Origin: Apus apus
Lineage: Eukaryota > Chordata > Aves > Apodiformes > Apodidae
Length of the DNA stretch: 64,000 bases
Assembly (NCBI RefSeq): GCF_020740795.1
Contig: NC_067286.1
Span: 3,963,990 to 4,027,989, forward strand
Direction: 5' to 3'
Numbering within the stretch: position 1 is the stretch's first letter; each line of letters starts with the position of its first letter. The notes beneath the pieces are model-generated. The model made no database searches. It had not been told where the DNA came from and worked only from the letters and a program-made list of their open reading frames with translations. A program made the position numbers and the translations under genes. Shown one piece after another: positions 34,151 through 45,723 of the stretch.

Positions 34151-37100
34151 AGCTGATACTTCTATTTATTTTATCTTATCTTAAGTTTGAAGGATTTTAT
34201 TTATTTAGGTCAGGTTCAGTCCTGGTTGAAAAACATGACAGTCCTAAAGAAGTACATTTAAAATCGTTTAATAACAAGGGCTGGCAGGAGGGATGATCTT
34301 CCACACCTGTTTCCCATCCTCACTGAGCATTTCTGCCACATGTACTTCCAATGCACTGGTAAGCAGTTCCAGGTGCTAGATGAGCTGAAATCAAAGCAAA
34401 TTAGGAAAAAGAATTACTTTTCTGCTCTTCACACTGATCATTTCAGGCCCACCGATGTGCCAGTGTATGTGCATGGGCTGGGGGAAGAGACACAACCAAG
34501 AGCAAGACCCTGCCTTATTCCTCTTGAGAATAGCAGAGCCCTTAGCTTTTGTGTCAAACTCTACTGTAAACTTCCCAGGCAAAGATTTTTAAATGCCATT
34601 AACGTTTTTGAGGACTGAACTTGAGTCTCTCAAAAGAGGTCTCATTTTCCTTGGGGTGGAGGTTCAGCACTAGTGGGGACTTGGCTTTTCATCATCCTCA
34701 GCCTGCACTGGTTTCTTCTGGAAACCATGGTCTTGCAAATTGGGCTCAGTTTCCTTAAGATGATTGTAATGTTAAAGCTTTCCTGGGGAAAAGGTGTTCT
34801 TCAAAAGGGGCAATTTTTTTTTCCCCCTCTTTTTTTTCCTCAACTGTGGCATTCTCAAGCTCTGCGGCACTGAAGTACAGGGTGGCTGGTGAGGACTTTT
34901 TGCTTACTCTTGTTAGAAAGGACAGTGTTTCATACAGGTGGGGTCAACATGCTTTCCTGCTGATACTGTGGCATAGTAGATGATTTCTACCCATATGGCT
35001 AAGTGGTTTTCCAATGGGCACAGGCCAGCTTTGGTGCAGTTATTGCCTTCCTTGTCTGCCCTGGCTGTGGCACAGGTAAAAATGCTCCCAGGTCCCCCTG
35101 TTTGTACAGGGTGGTGACTGAGCAGCCCTTCAGCTAGGGAAGGGGACCAGGGGGGATGCCACCATGGGCCCCCTTGTAGCCTGGATGTGCTCCAGGCCTG
35201 CCAGCCAAGGAAGCTGCCATACAGCTCTGCAGGTACCAGAAGCACAGACTCCCTACAAAAGTGATTTCTTCCCCTTTCCAACAGTCACTCTCCCACGCTG
35301 AGAGAGACTGGAGTTACAGCACGCACAGATGTGGAGCTAGCTGGTTTCTTAGGGGATAAAAGAATTGAGGATTTGCTACCCTGAGCTCACAGTCACCCAA
35401 GATAAAACTCCCTCTCTGCCTTTCCCATTCCTCAGAATCAGATATTTCCATCCTGGCTTTGAGAAGAAAGAATAGACATGCAAGATCAGTCCAGGTCACC
35501 ACGTCTTTTAAAGGAGCACTTCAATATCATCAAGCAACAGTTGTTATGGGAATGCATTATATACAGGATTATTTTGTTCCAGAGCTCCAAAAGCTGTGGA
35601 TGTTACTAGTGAACATAGAAATTTTCCATCTCCATGGAGGCAAGAAAGGCTTCTTATCTCCTTTCCCAAAGCATGCTGAGAATTGCATTAAATAAATAAA
35701 TAGACGCCAGGAGTTTTATATTAGTCTCACCAAGGTTGGCTAGCTGTAGGGAGTAGGGGGAGGTGGCCTCTAACACTGTTAACAGCAAATTATAGAACAT
35801 TTTGCCCTTAGAAATACACCCAAGTCAAACTGCCAGTGTCCTGCACAGCAGGAACAAGCCCAGCTGTCATCGAGTCCTCCTAAAGCAGCTGGAATCTCTT
35901 TACATTTGAGGCAAGTGAATGAATTAATGCCTCAATATGAGACCTCAGAAAGGGTAATGACTTCTGCAGGATGTCCCTTGGCACAGGTGTCCTGCATGAG
36001 CCATCACATGGTTGCTGAGAACTCTGGCTTCACCACTCAGAGGATAAAATGGAAGCCTTAGAGAGGCAGATTCCTTTCCTGCAAGCTGCAGGTGCAGTCT
36101 GGCAGCTGTTGGTAAGTAAAAAAATCAATATTATTCTTTAATTTCATATTAAGGTTCTGAAACTATATCTCAAGTGGTTGTGCTGGGTGGTCGTAAAGTG
36201 TTCTTTTTGCTATTAAAATAATAAATCCTTGAAATGAAAAAAAAGCCAGGAGTAAAGTTGCTAAGAGTCAGATTTCAGATAAGAGGTTTTCCCTGTTAAA
36301 TGGTAATTGCAAGTTATTTTTCCTTTAGTAAGGCTGTTTGTCTAGCAGAATAAGATGTAATGGTGCTTATGCTGAAAGTAGTAGTCTGAAATAATTACTT
36401 TTTGTAACATTCCAAGGGCAGACAAGCTGTAAAAGAGCAGAGGGTGTAAAATAAGTAGCTTCTGGTGAACACTGAGTCAGAAGGAACTATGTATAAGCAG
36501 TATCTGTTTGTGCTTTATGCTGGTGTGTGTGATGGTACCTCTGGTCTCTGGAGTAGCCTATGTCAAAATATGTGCTTTGAATTAGATCTGTCTTTATAGG
36601 TTATTTAAATCTGCTTTTGTACTTACTGGACTAGTAAAATTGAAGTTACCACTGCCACTTAAATAGTCAATAGATGGATAACAATGCACCTTCCAGTATA
36701 TATATTGTTGATAATGTGTGTAAACAACTCTTTATTTGAGTCTGGCTGGGCACTCAAGTAGACTGTTTAATATACACTGGTGTGATGATTTGGGTGTGCA
36801 TGGGAGATGGGCTGCTTTTTGGAAAAGCTTTTTTTTAAAAAAACCCTGAACAACTAAGATCAAAAAAACTCTAATGCAGTTTCAATCTTTTTTTTCTGTG
36901 TTTGGTGGCTAAAATACCATATTTGCTTTACCCTTTCTCTGCCCTATCTCAGGTGTATGTTATTGGTTGCTAATGACTGTAAGGTGTTGAAGGGGTAGGA
37001 GATGATTGGAGTGACCATGTGTCCCTGGTTAGTTGTGTCCAATTGCCTAATTGGAGTACAGCTGGAGACCTGGAACAGGCTACCTAGAGAGGTGGTCAAT

Positions 37101-38029
37101 GCCCCAAGCCTGACAGTGTTTGGGGCATTTGGATAATGTCCTTGTTATGCTTCAGCTTCTGGTCAGCCCTGAAGTGATCAGGCAGTTGGATTTAGTGATG
37201 GTTGCAGGTCCCTTCCAACTGCAATTTTTCTCTTCTCCCTGTCAAGCCTTTCCTCATTGGCTGAGGCACTGGAGTGAAGCGGAATGTTCAGGGATAGCTG
37301 TGACAGGGTGACAACTGCTGCATTTATTGTATTTTGGCATGTTATGAGTGGTGGGCATTGGCCAGAGCCTGTGGAGCAGAAAGGAAGCTAACTTGGTCAT
37401 GAAATCTCTGCTTCAGCAGAGCTCTGCTGCCTGTAGGCAAGGAGGAAAACTGATATTTGTGTAGTGTGCATTTGTATCTCAAAAAACATACAGGTGGTTA
37501 TGGATGTCTTGCATTATAGAAGTGGCCCTTGATTGGACTCAAGGCCAAGGAGTTGTCTTCAGTCTCTTTTCCATTCTGTTTCTGTATCCCATAAGAATAT
37601 TCTAATTGCATGCTCCCAGACTACAATCTGTAGTTTCTTAGTAATGCAGAGCAAATGTCCACCCCTGTGGGAAACTGGGCAACCTACCTGGGCAATAACT
37701 GGAAAGAAGGTGAGTCCAAAGGTTTTTAAAGGGGAGCATAGGGTAACACCAGCAGAAATAAGGTTTAAATGCAAGGAGGGACAACCTGTGGTTATTTTAT
37801 CTGCAAAAAATCTTCAATCCTTTGGTGGATTAATCCCTAACTAAGAGGCAGGTAGATATTCTTGTAAGGTTATTTAATTTGAAGCTGTAATTTTTTTAAT
37901 GAATCACCATAGTAATGATAAAACGTAGTTTTCTTTTCTTCTTTGGTCCCATACACAACTTTCAACCACCTGTAAGCAGGAATCAAGTGTTACTGAATAA
38001 TTAAACTTGAAAATCTACTTTTTTTTTTT
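34151..38029. other. Intergenic DNA between NAV2 and DBX1, part 2
   Basis: Unique sequence without recognised genes apart from a diverged CR1 at about 37070-37228. It ends at the inferred DBX1 poly(A) site. Confidence 0.7.
37070..37228 (+). repeat. Diverged CR1 fragment
   Basis: ctggaacaggctacctagag, aggtggtcaatgcccc and a closing gcaggtcccttccaactgca match a sense-strand CR1 3' region, more diverged than the other copies. Confidence 0.75.
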
Positions 38030-39066
38030 AATTTGGCAATCATTCACTTTATTATATATACATATTTAAAGTCTGTACATGGTAAAATACAAAATAAAAA
38101 TGTTTCTTTATAAGTTACACAATTAAACAGCTACATTTGTCTGTAATTTAGCCATCATTTAATTAAAAAAGGAGAGAAATCTTGCTGAGCCATCGTTATA
38201 TTCATCCACAATAACCTTGGTATAAAACATCCATACAGAGTAAGTGTACAAAATAGTGTACAGTTCATATAAGCTGTGCAAAGACAGCAAAGTTCAGTCA
38301 AAAATCAAAGAGGCACATCCACTGTCCTCTGTCCACATCATGGATAGCAGAAGCAAAGTGGAAAATAAGCACAGGCCTGTAGGCAAAAAGATGGGGTAGG
38401 CAGTGCCTTGATGATAATACTGATGCATAAATTAAAATGAAAAACATATAAATATATAAGGTCTCCATTACACAAGGCACAGTTACATTATACCTTAGAA
38501 GTCATGCTGGGGGATTCAATGTGTCTGTTGCACAGGATTGTGCTGTTTGTGGTAAGGAGGGAGGCAAGGCTTGGTCTGTGTCCCTGAATAATGTTGTTTA
38601 CTTTTGGAGGAAAGGCTTGTTGGATCAGACCAGTCTTAAGGGTTTTGAAATCTTAACGGTAGCTGGAAGTCCATTTGAAAAGCAGTTCAAAGGGCCACAG
38701 CACCTATATTGTATTTGTTGGTGTTCATCTGAGGATACATTTCCTTCTCAACAGGCTATACTTTGCTCCCTGCTATAAAGCAAGGAGCTGCCTGTTCTTG
38801 CATTCAGGAGAAGGTGGATTACCAAGGAAGTGTTGATTGTTAAGCAGAGAATTATGACAAAGTTAGCAGGTGCTATGGATATGAAAGCCTCCACATGGGG
38901 AAGAAATAAGGAATACCTGTAAGTAGAAAATCTTGCAGCCGTGTGAGAGAGAACCTGCGTCTGCATGTGGACATTTGGGTGGGACATCACCTCTTCAATT
39001 ATAGCACTCTGTTTTATTTACATCTTTGCAATGTCCCCATGTGATGGTAGGGGCAGGCAGGATGAT
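38030..39066 (-). other. DBX1: DBX1 3' UTR
   Basis: Noncoding, AT-rich. On the minus strand AATAAA (complement of 38048-38053) lies in tatataataaagtgaatg, the best 3' end. A nearer hexamer sits opposite 39015-39020. Length is about 1.0 kb, inferred from signals. Confidence 0.65.
38048..38053 (-). terminator. DBX1: DBX1 poly(A) signal AATAAA
   Basis: Hexamer on the minus strand about 1.0 kb after the stop, followed by a T/A-rich stretch that becomes A9-10 on the minus strand near 38020-38030. Confidence 0.6.
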
Positions 39067-39441
39067 CTAAGAGACTGTTATCTCCTCCTCTTCATCTTCC
39101 CCATCATCATCCTCTTCCTCTGAGTCTGAGAAGTCTGAAGGTTTGCCGGGGCTGCTAGAATGGGATGGTGAAGGAGACATCTGGGAATCTAGTCTGTCCC
39201 TCAAGTGTAGATGTTCTGGGGACTGGTGGTATGTTAAGGGATGCCGAGGGCTGGGTGGGCACACAGGGGGAACTTCCTCCTCCTCCTCCTCTCCGGAACA
39301 CTTCTTGCCTACATCACTAAGGTCTGGGTGAGGGTTGAACTTGGTGGGTAGGGTCTGTTCTCTGCAGCCACCAGAAGAGAGGAGCTCTCTTTCTTTGGAA
39401 TTTCTCCACTTCATCCTCCTGTTCTGGAACCAGATCTTCAC
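39067..39441 (-). CDS. DBX1: DBX1 coding exon 4, recognition helix and acidic tail
   Basis: Begins [20 protein letters not shown] and continues [20 protein letters not shown], a six-Glu run (GAG/GAA repeat at about 39275-39296), a Ser/Pro segment, [16 protein letters not shown] and the acidic end. Stop at 39069-39067. Confidence 0.98.
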   Translation of the reverse strand: MKIWFQNRRMKWRNSKERELLSSGGCREQTLPTKFNPHPDLSDVGKKCSGEEEEEEVPPVCPPSPRHPLTYHQSPEHLHLRDRLDSQMSPSPSHSSSPGKPSDFSDSEEEDDDGEDEEEEITVS

Positions 39442-42400
39442 CTGAGGTGGAGTAAAGCAACACAAATGAAACGGTTCAATAAGAACGACCTTTGAGTTGC
39501 ACCCTCAGAACCTTGCTTATGCCCCTGCTGAAGCTAACAGGAACCAAAGAACCTGATGTTTGAGGACCCTAGGAGACTGGCTGGGGAGCTAGAGGGTTGT
39601 GGTCTGTCCCATCCTACTCCCCCAGCTGGGAATCGTCCCTCTCCCTTGGCTTCATTGATGCTCACAACCCTGTAGCTTGCTTTGGGCTTTCTCCTGCATG
39701 TGGGCAGCTCTCCATGCTCCCATCCCCTTTTCATTCTCTGCCCTCAGACTGCTCCCAGCGGAGGGGGAGCTGGCTCCTCACACCCCTCCTCCCTCCTCAC
39801 CCGATTCCCTTCTCACCTGCGAGTCCTTGAGTCCCAGCTTGGCCGCCAACTTCTTCCTGTCAGGTTTGCTGATGTATTTCTGCTTCTGGAACATCTTCTC
39901 CAGCGCTTTGCGCTGCACGTCGGAGAAGACGGCGCGGCGCAACATGCCCCGGCGGGGCTTGCCGCGGGCGGCCAGCGGCCAGGAGAAGGTGCCAGGGATG
40001 GGGACCACGGCAGAGGTGGCTGTAGGGGGGGGAGCACACACACAATGCTAAGAGGAGGAGAACCCCCCCATCCCCCCGCTGTCCCCTCCCTGCCCTTCTG
40101 GTGGGCACCCATCAACCTGAGGTTGTGAAAAGGAGCTTTAGGCTTAACTAAGCACCCCCCCTTTCAGCCAGTGATCGCTGGGATTAGGTCTATCAACTCA
40201 AACGTGTAAAATGGATCAATAGTGGCCGGGTTTGTTGGGAGATTCAAAGGTCCCTGGCCTGAAAAGGCAAAGCCAGGCGTACGGGCCAAGCTAGAGGTAT
40301 AATAAAAAAGCTTTCCCTCCCACTCAGAAGCGTTTGATTTTTTTTTTTTTTTTTTTTTGTCAGGCTCTTTTATCATTTCAGATGCTTTATTATGCTTGAG
40401 ATGAAAATGAGGACTTTTCTGGTTCCAAACAAAACCGCTCCTCTTCAGACGCAGTTTTGATCAATCAGTATTCATCTTTTTATATATTAATCTCTTCTCT
40501 CCCCTCCTCCAAAGTTGGAGAATTCAATCCGAAGACATGAAAAGTAACAGCTAATTAGCACATTGCCTGGTTCCCAATGGCATTGGTATGATAAAAAGGG
40601 CAGAGTTTTGCCTTAAAAAAAAAAAAGGGGGGGGGGGGGGAGGGAGAACCTCCCCAAGAGAGACAGAGATGCTAATGAAGCGTGAATGGTAATTGTGTAG
40701 TAATGAACTAACAGAAAAAGACTGAGGACAAGCAGCTAACGCCATATATTATTGGAACAAAAGAGATTTACACTTTCAAACTAAACACAACGGCATGCCA
40801 GGCTCCTCGGGAGAATACTGATGGCACAATCGTCTTTCCCCAAATCATTTTCATTAAATGGACATGAAAAGCTATTTATAAAGCTCAAGTTGTTTTTGTT
40901 AGGCTATTCACATGCTGGAGAAAGGAAGCAAATTCCATTATCCGGAGGATGAATGGAAGAGCTTGGGTAATTTTTCCCCCCTCTCTCCCTTTCCCTGTTT
41001 TCTTTTTAAATTAATAGCTTGTTTGTGTAATTAGATTTTTTTTTAATTGTTCTCTCCACATCATAACACTTCAGGGCTGTAAGAATCATACCCTATAGCC
41101 TGCCTTCTCGCCAAAAAAAAAACCAAAACATGTCGTTTGAATACTGCTGAAGGTCTGACCGAGAAGAGATGAAGGGGGAGTGAAGGAAGGGAGGGTTAGT
41201 ACGCGGGGAAGGAGGAGGAGCAGGAGGGAGGCCGAGCCGTGCCCGCGGTACCCTCCTGGAAACTCCAGCAACTCGGGAGAAGCGGAAATATTGGGGGGGG
41301 GGGGGGGAAGGGGACGGGACAGGACACGAGAGGGGACGGACGGACATAGGGCGGAGAGCAGCTTTGCAGGGGAACCGAGCTGCCTCCCTCCGCCGGCGCG
41401 GAGCGCGTCCCGCGGGCGCGGAGCGCGGCGGGAGCTGACCGCTCCCCGCGTGGTGCTGAAAGCGGCCGGGGAAGGAAGGCGCCAGGCGGGCGGGGCTGCT
41501 CGGGGAAAGGGGATGGAGAGGCACGGGGACCCGTCTCGCCTTGGGACCGTGACAATCTCGGCTAATTTGCCGATCAGCGGGGGGATCGGGCAGGGAATGT
41601 CAAGCAGTCACTGCCTGTGCTAAATAGGGCATCAAATTGGCGCGACTGATGCTTGAATGTTTTACTCCCTCCAACCTCTGAACTAGAGCATAACCCCCGG
41701 GGTGTGGGGGGGAGCGGAGATATATTATCGGGCTGTGTCCGGAGAGAGGAAGGAGGAATGGGGCCGGGTCTGCCCGGAGAGAGAGGGATTTTTAAAGACC
41801 TACCTGGGAAATAGGAAGATCTGATAAAGGGCTGGAAGGATCCTTCGAAGTACGGAAAGGAGAAAGTCTTTGGAGGGACGTTCTGAAGTAACGCAGGGGA
41901 AGTTTCTAGTAAATAAACAAAATTAAATTAAGCGGAGGGTAAACGTCGGTGGGACTCGACCTGTGTGGCTGGGTCTGTCCTTTGGTCTGGGGACCAATGC
42001 GGTGGTATTTCCTTTCCCCCCACCCCCAATAGGAAAAGAGCCAGACCGAGCTCGGAACCGCCTAGGAAAAAGCGGCACTTCAGCTGCGGTGGTTCTGCCG
42101 ACAAAGCGGCAGCTGGGAAGGCAAAATCAGTCGGGCACCCGTCTGTGGGACACCCCCACCCCTCCAGCCCGCTCCTGCTGCTCTTATCGGTCCCGCGGCC
42201 CCTTCGGAGGCGGCGAATTGGGAGCGGCGGCTGCGAGCGCTGCCCCTCACCCTGAGACACGACCGATGCAGGCGGGCTCCGCAGCTTAGTCCTAGGTCTT
42301 CCCTCCCTCTCCTAAACCGTCTCCCTCCTCTCCCCCGACCCCGCCGCCCCCCTCCTGCAGACGGTGGGTTCCGCCGAGCCACGAACCGGCGGGGAGAGGC

Positions 42401-42774
42401 CGGGAGCGGGGCCCCTTACCGGCGCGGGGGGCGGAGGAGAGGATGGCGTTGACCCCAAACTTCAGGAAAGTGGAGTCGGTGGTGGAAGTCTGTGGAGAAC
42501 AGATCCTCCTGGAGCCAGCCGCGGTGGTGGAGCTGGCGAGCTCCGGCGTCCCCGTGTCCGTCCTGGCTGCTGAGGTTGGGGGGGACATGCTGGGTGGGGG
42601 GGCAGTCCTGGGCAGGTAACTGGCTGGTCTGCTGATCCGGATCAAATCTTCTACCAGGAAGCTGGAGTGGCTGGAAAAAGCTGACTGCAGCGACTGAGGC
42701 AAGGTGAGGGTGGGAGTGGGCCGCAGGAGGCTGGGGTAGACGGCGGGCGGGGCGATGAGGCTGGGGAACATCAT
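39067..42774 (-). CDS. DBX1: Developing brain homeobox protein 1 (complete, 4 exons, 344 residues)
   Basis: Minus-strand exons: 42774-42420, 41905-41804, 40019-39817, 39441-39067. All introns are GT-AG with compatible phases, giving 344 codons plus stop; the human protein is about the same length. The N-terminus starts [10 protein letters not shown]. Two eh1-like motifs, FLVEDLI (39-45) and FGVNAIL (106-112), are of the type that recruits Groucho/TLE co-repressors (family knowledge). The homeodomain spans about 177-236, with recognition-helix core [12 protein letters not shown] (221-232) split from the rest by intron 3. A Glu run and an acidic C-terminus ending EEEEITVS follow. DBX1 is a nuclear transcriptional repressor that patterns the progenitor domain giving V0 interneurons in the ventral neural tube. 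The start is the first ATG in the exon; the frame is open further upstream but has no earlier ATG. Confidence 0.97.
39442..39816 (-). other. DBX1: DBX1 intron 3 (375 bp)
   Basis: Splits the homeodomain just before the recognition helix. Noncoding, C/T-rich on the plus strand. Confidence 0.85.
39817..40019 (-). CDS. DBX1: DBX1 coding exon 3, homeodomain helices 1-2
   Basis: 203 nt encoding [20 protein letters not shown], then [20 protein letters not shown] and [25 protein letters not shown] residues up to the intron. Acceptor ctacag, donor gtgaga. Confidence 0.97.
40020..41803 (-). other. DBX1: DBX1 intron 2 (1.8 kb) with AT-rich motif cluster
   Basis: The stretch 40370-41060 is AT-rich within a GC-rich gene and has many homeodomain-type cores (gctaattagc, taatgaa, ggtaattg, cattaaat). 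41190-41640 is GC- and CpG-rich. It also contains a T-run at 40338-40359, an A12G14 tract at 40615-40640 and a G15 run at 41293-41307. Confidence 0.7.
40615..40640. repeat. A12G14 homopolymer pair
   Basis: Twelve A followed directly by fourteen G in DBX1 intron 2. Confidence 0.9.
41804..41905 (-). CDS. DBX1: DBX1 coding exon 2
   Basis: 102 nt: two bases finishing a Glu codon, then [20 protein letters not shown] and [13 protein letters not shown], then one base. It does not appear as a long open frame; it was placed by homology to DBX1 and by matching phases. Acceptor ctag, donor gtaggt. Confidence 0.95.
41906..42419 (-). other. DBX1: DBX1 intron 1
   Basis: 514 bp, GC-rich with many CpG, continuing the promoter-associated GC block. 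Open frames in it are compositional. Confidence 0.8.
42420..42774 (-). CDS. DBX1: DBX1 coding exon 1
   Basis: 118 codons plus one base. Pro/Ser-rich, with [20 protein letters not shown] and both eh1-like motifs. Start codon at 42774-42772 is followed at once by a second ATG. Donor gtaagg reads on the minus strand at 42419. Confidence 0.97.
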
Positions 42775-42905
42775 CGCCGGGGCCGTGCGCGGAGCAGGGC
42801 TGGGGTCGTTCGCTTGTTTGTTTGGTTGGTTTTTGCTTTTGTTTTCTGCTTTGCAAACCTCGTTCAGTAAAGATCCAGCTAGCAAGCCTGGCGGGGTTTT
42901 CGCTC
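42775..42905 (-). other. DBX1: DBX1 5' UTR (inferred)
   Basis: About 130 nt between the start codon and the position expected for transcription start from the TATA-like element. It has a caaa/aacc-rich stretch and no upstream ATG in frame. Confidence 0.5.
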
Positions 42906-42931
42906 TCTGCCCCTTCCTCCTGGACGATGGG

Positions 42932-43071
42932 TTTTATAGTGGTCAGCCCCGCTGAGGCTCTTTCAAAAGTGACAGCCCCAACAATGGGGTTCAACAAAGT
43001 TCTCCACTTGAGCTTCATTCAGGGCGAGCTCCGAGCTTCTTCATTGGTCCGAGGCTGCAATTTATGATTGG
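42932..43071 (-). promoter_or_regulatory. DBX1: DBX1 core promoter: TATA-like element and two CCAAT boxes
   Basis: On the minus strand: ccaat at 43071-43067, ccaat at 43047-43043 within ggaccaatgaag, and actataaaaccc with TATA core at 42938-42932. CCAAT-to-TATA spacing of about 105 and 130 bp and TATA about 160 bp before the ATG are plausible for a developmental promoter. Confidence 0.6.
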
Positions 43072-44090
43072 ATTAGACTTCATAAGCAACCGGGGCACAA
43101 TGGCCCCGCCACAAAGAAAGTGTAGTCATCAATTTTGCATATTGACCGCCTCTTTGGAATACAGCGCTCCAAAGGCTCCCAGCAGGGTTTTGTTCAGAGG
43201 CAACACACACAGGCTAATTAAATGCCTATTTAAAAGTTTCGAATGACATCTTGCCTCGTAGAAAGGGAATTATTTAAAGAAAGCACTAAATTTATTTGCC
43301 GCTCTCCTGCTGAGTTTAGGAAATAAATCAATAAATATTCATATAAACTTATCTGCGGGCTCTCAGAAAAGCACGGGTTTTGTGGAATGGAAAATACAAC
43401 TTGGAAAACGTGGAACTAAGCTCTGTTGAGGGAAGGGGGGGGGAATGTTCAGAGAGAGGATCCCGTCGCGGATTGAGCGCGTTCTGCCCCTTGCTATTGG
43501 TACCCGGCGAAATTTGTGTGTAGTTAGGGTTATTTTTCTGTCTGCACGGTATAAACGTCCGGCATATAAATGGAATTTGCGGTGTTAATCTGTACTTTAG
43601 GGATTCCAACTTCGCAGGACTTTTGCGAACGTGTGCTAGGGCAAGAGGTTTGCTCGTATCAGACCGAAATGTAAAACGTTAACGCAGCCGGTAGGAACTC
43701 CGCTCCGGGAAAAAATCTGAACACTGGACATGGAAAAGATCCCAACAGCTTTGTGGGACCCCGCCGGGTTCTCAATCTGTTGGTCTTCTTAAGCTCATCT
43801 ACATTAAAAATAGTGGGAATAGCTCCCCTCCGCCCGTGGAAATCAAAGCAAAGTTGTAGCGTTTGAATCCTTTTGGCTCGCCTGAGCCAGTCTCGGGTTT
43901 ATCGGTATCGGTGGCTCGAAGCCTTCTCGACGCCGCGGAATTCACCTGTACTCGCTTCACATCTGCGTGAGTGCAGAGTTTCGGGAGGTGTCTAAAGCCC
44001 CGAGTCCCTTGACTGCAGTGAGCGTGACAAGTGACATCGTCTAACGAAAAAGGAGAAAACAGATTTTTTTGGCAGAGAGGTTTTGTTTGT
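43072..44090. other. Proximal upstream flank of DBX1
   Basis: No gene. 43100-43260 contains aattttgcatattgacc (octamer-like), ggctaattaaatgcc and an A/T-rich ctatttaaaag; candidate proximal control DNA. 43380-44090 is mixed and CpG-containing, without recognised signals. Confidence 0.5.
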
Positions 44091-44099
44091 GGTGGCAAA

Positions 44100-44500
44100 T
44101 ACGGAAATAGGCGCTAGCTATTTTTCTTTGGAGCTAGGTAATGAAAGCAATTATTTGAGAGCGGTTTTACCTGATTTCTCTGTTAAAGATTATAACAGAT
44201 GTGTTAAATGCCCTATGTTTTAAAAGCAACCTATTCAGTCCTTTGGTGTGGCTGAACCTTTGCAAGCAGAAGTGTGCAGCTCAACCATGCAGCCTTTATC
44301 CTATTAACCATGAACTAACTGTCACCTTCAGCTGTTTTCCCTTTTTACTTTTTAACACAAAGCTTTCTCAAAAATCTTATTAACCAGCTTTATTTCTCTC
44401 GATGGTTTTTGTCCGGACGTTTTGTGTTGATTATCTCCATGTCGATGCTTTAACCATTCAATAAAAGTGCATCTGCGATTTATATCACATTAGGGAAGAA
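44100..44500. promoter_or_regulatory. Candidate distal DBX1 control region
   Basis: AT-rich stretch within a GC-rich flank with taatgaaagcaattattt, an E-box-like cagatg, cagctg near 44329 and several AT-rich homeodomain-type cores. The call rests on composition and motif density only. Confidence 0.3.
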
Positions 44501-44549
44501 AGAAAGTCTGTTAAACCTCTCCCTTGATTCAAATCAGAAAGTTATTTAT

Positions 44550-45700
44550 TAGGGAGGACGGAATCAGCCCTCGAAATTGTATGATCCTGACAAGCTTTCC
44601 CGGTGCTGTGCGCCGGTCTCCAGCCGATGAGCATCTGCAGAAAGTAGACTTGGAAGATCCGCTGTTTGAAAGCATCACTTTGAAATAAAACCTCGCTGGA
44701 GGTTTCCCCCCCAACACCCCCGCCCCTTCCCAGTTTTGTTAATCTTGATGCTTAGCAGGTAAAGAAAAAAAAGGGCAGAAAGGCGCGGGCACAGCCCAAA
44801 GGGCTCCGGGGGTGGCGGGGGGTCCCCGGCACCTGCTCCCCCGCCCCCGGCGGGTGTCGGGGAGGGGGGGCTGCCCCGTCCTGGTCCGGGTGCAGCTTTC
44901 CCCTCGCCCCCCATCCGGAGCACTCCGGGCTTCTCTCGTACCCTTTTACACGCGCGGCTGCTCTCAAGGTGTTATTTAGCAAGCGAGTGCGATGGTAGAG
45001 AATGGAAAACGCGAACATGGTTTTCCCAAAAAAACAGAGTATCATCCCCCTATCCACCCCCCCCCCCCCCCTTTCACCCAGCCCCCGTCCTGTCCCTCTC
45101 CCCTGCTCCCTGCCCCTCTCACAGCCGCGTTTCTGTGGCCCCCAGCCCCCCTCCCGCCTCCGGCATTTCCCAACACAGCCCCTGAGTCTCGGAGCAGCCC
45201 GGGCGGATCCGAGAGCACTTAGTTTTTTACAGTCATTATAAGTTCTTTTGAGATTATTTACTCCTTTCTTTACATATACATTGGGGGCATTTTGCCTGAC
45301 TATAGACCGACTGCTGCTAATTTCTCTGGTTTAAAAAAGAGGGTCTGACATTTTCTGGAAGGTTGGGTCAAACGCATGCTGGGGCACACGTGGACCCAGC
45401 GCCTTGTGATGCGTCTGAGCACACTCATAAAGAACTCCTTAAGCACCAAGGCAAAAGGGACTAGACATCTATTGAAAGGGAAGATAGACCATAAGAAACC
45501 AAGAAATCAGACGAAAGGATCTTATTTTAAGTGATCTCCTTTAGAAGTTCCTTTTCAAAGGCAGTGATCATTTAAGAGAAAGGGAATTCTAATGTCTCAG
45601 GATAAAACCTGTGACTAATGCCGTTTGACCTATGCTCATGCCGTTTTGTGCTTCCTGCCATTCATTTTAATGTCGTTATCTTCAAATTTATTTCTTAAAA
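44550..45700. other. GC-rich upstream flank
   Basis: 44700-45200 is strongly G/C-rich with a C15 run at 45057-45071; 45230-45700 is AT-rich. Open frames here are compositional and carry no family signature. Confidence 0.6.
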
Positions 45701-45723
45701 GTCACTCACTTTCTTTGTCGCTT

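Noticed and set aside
33589..34296. 235-codon open frame on +
   Set aside because: It lies across the GC-rich LTR-like remnant, is Pro/Ser-rich by composition and has no recognisable domain.
41093..42382. Several 100-147-codon frames on both strands
   Set aside because: They lie in GC-rich DBX1 introns and overlap the true exon 2, which is in a different, short frame.
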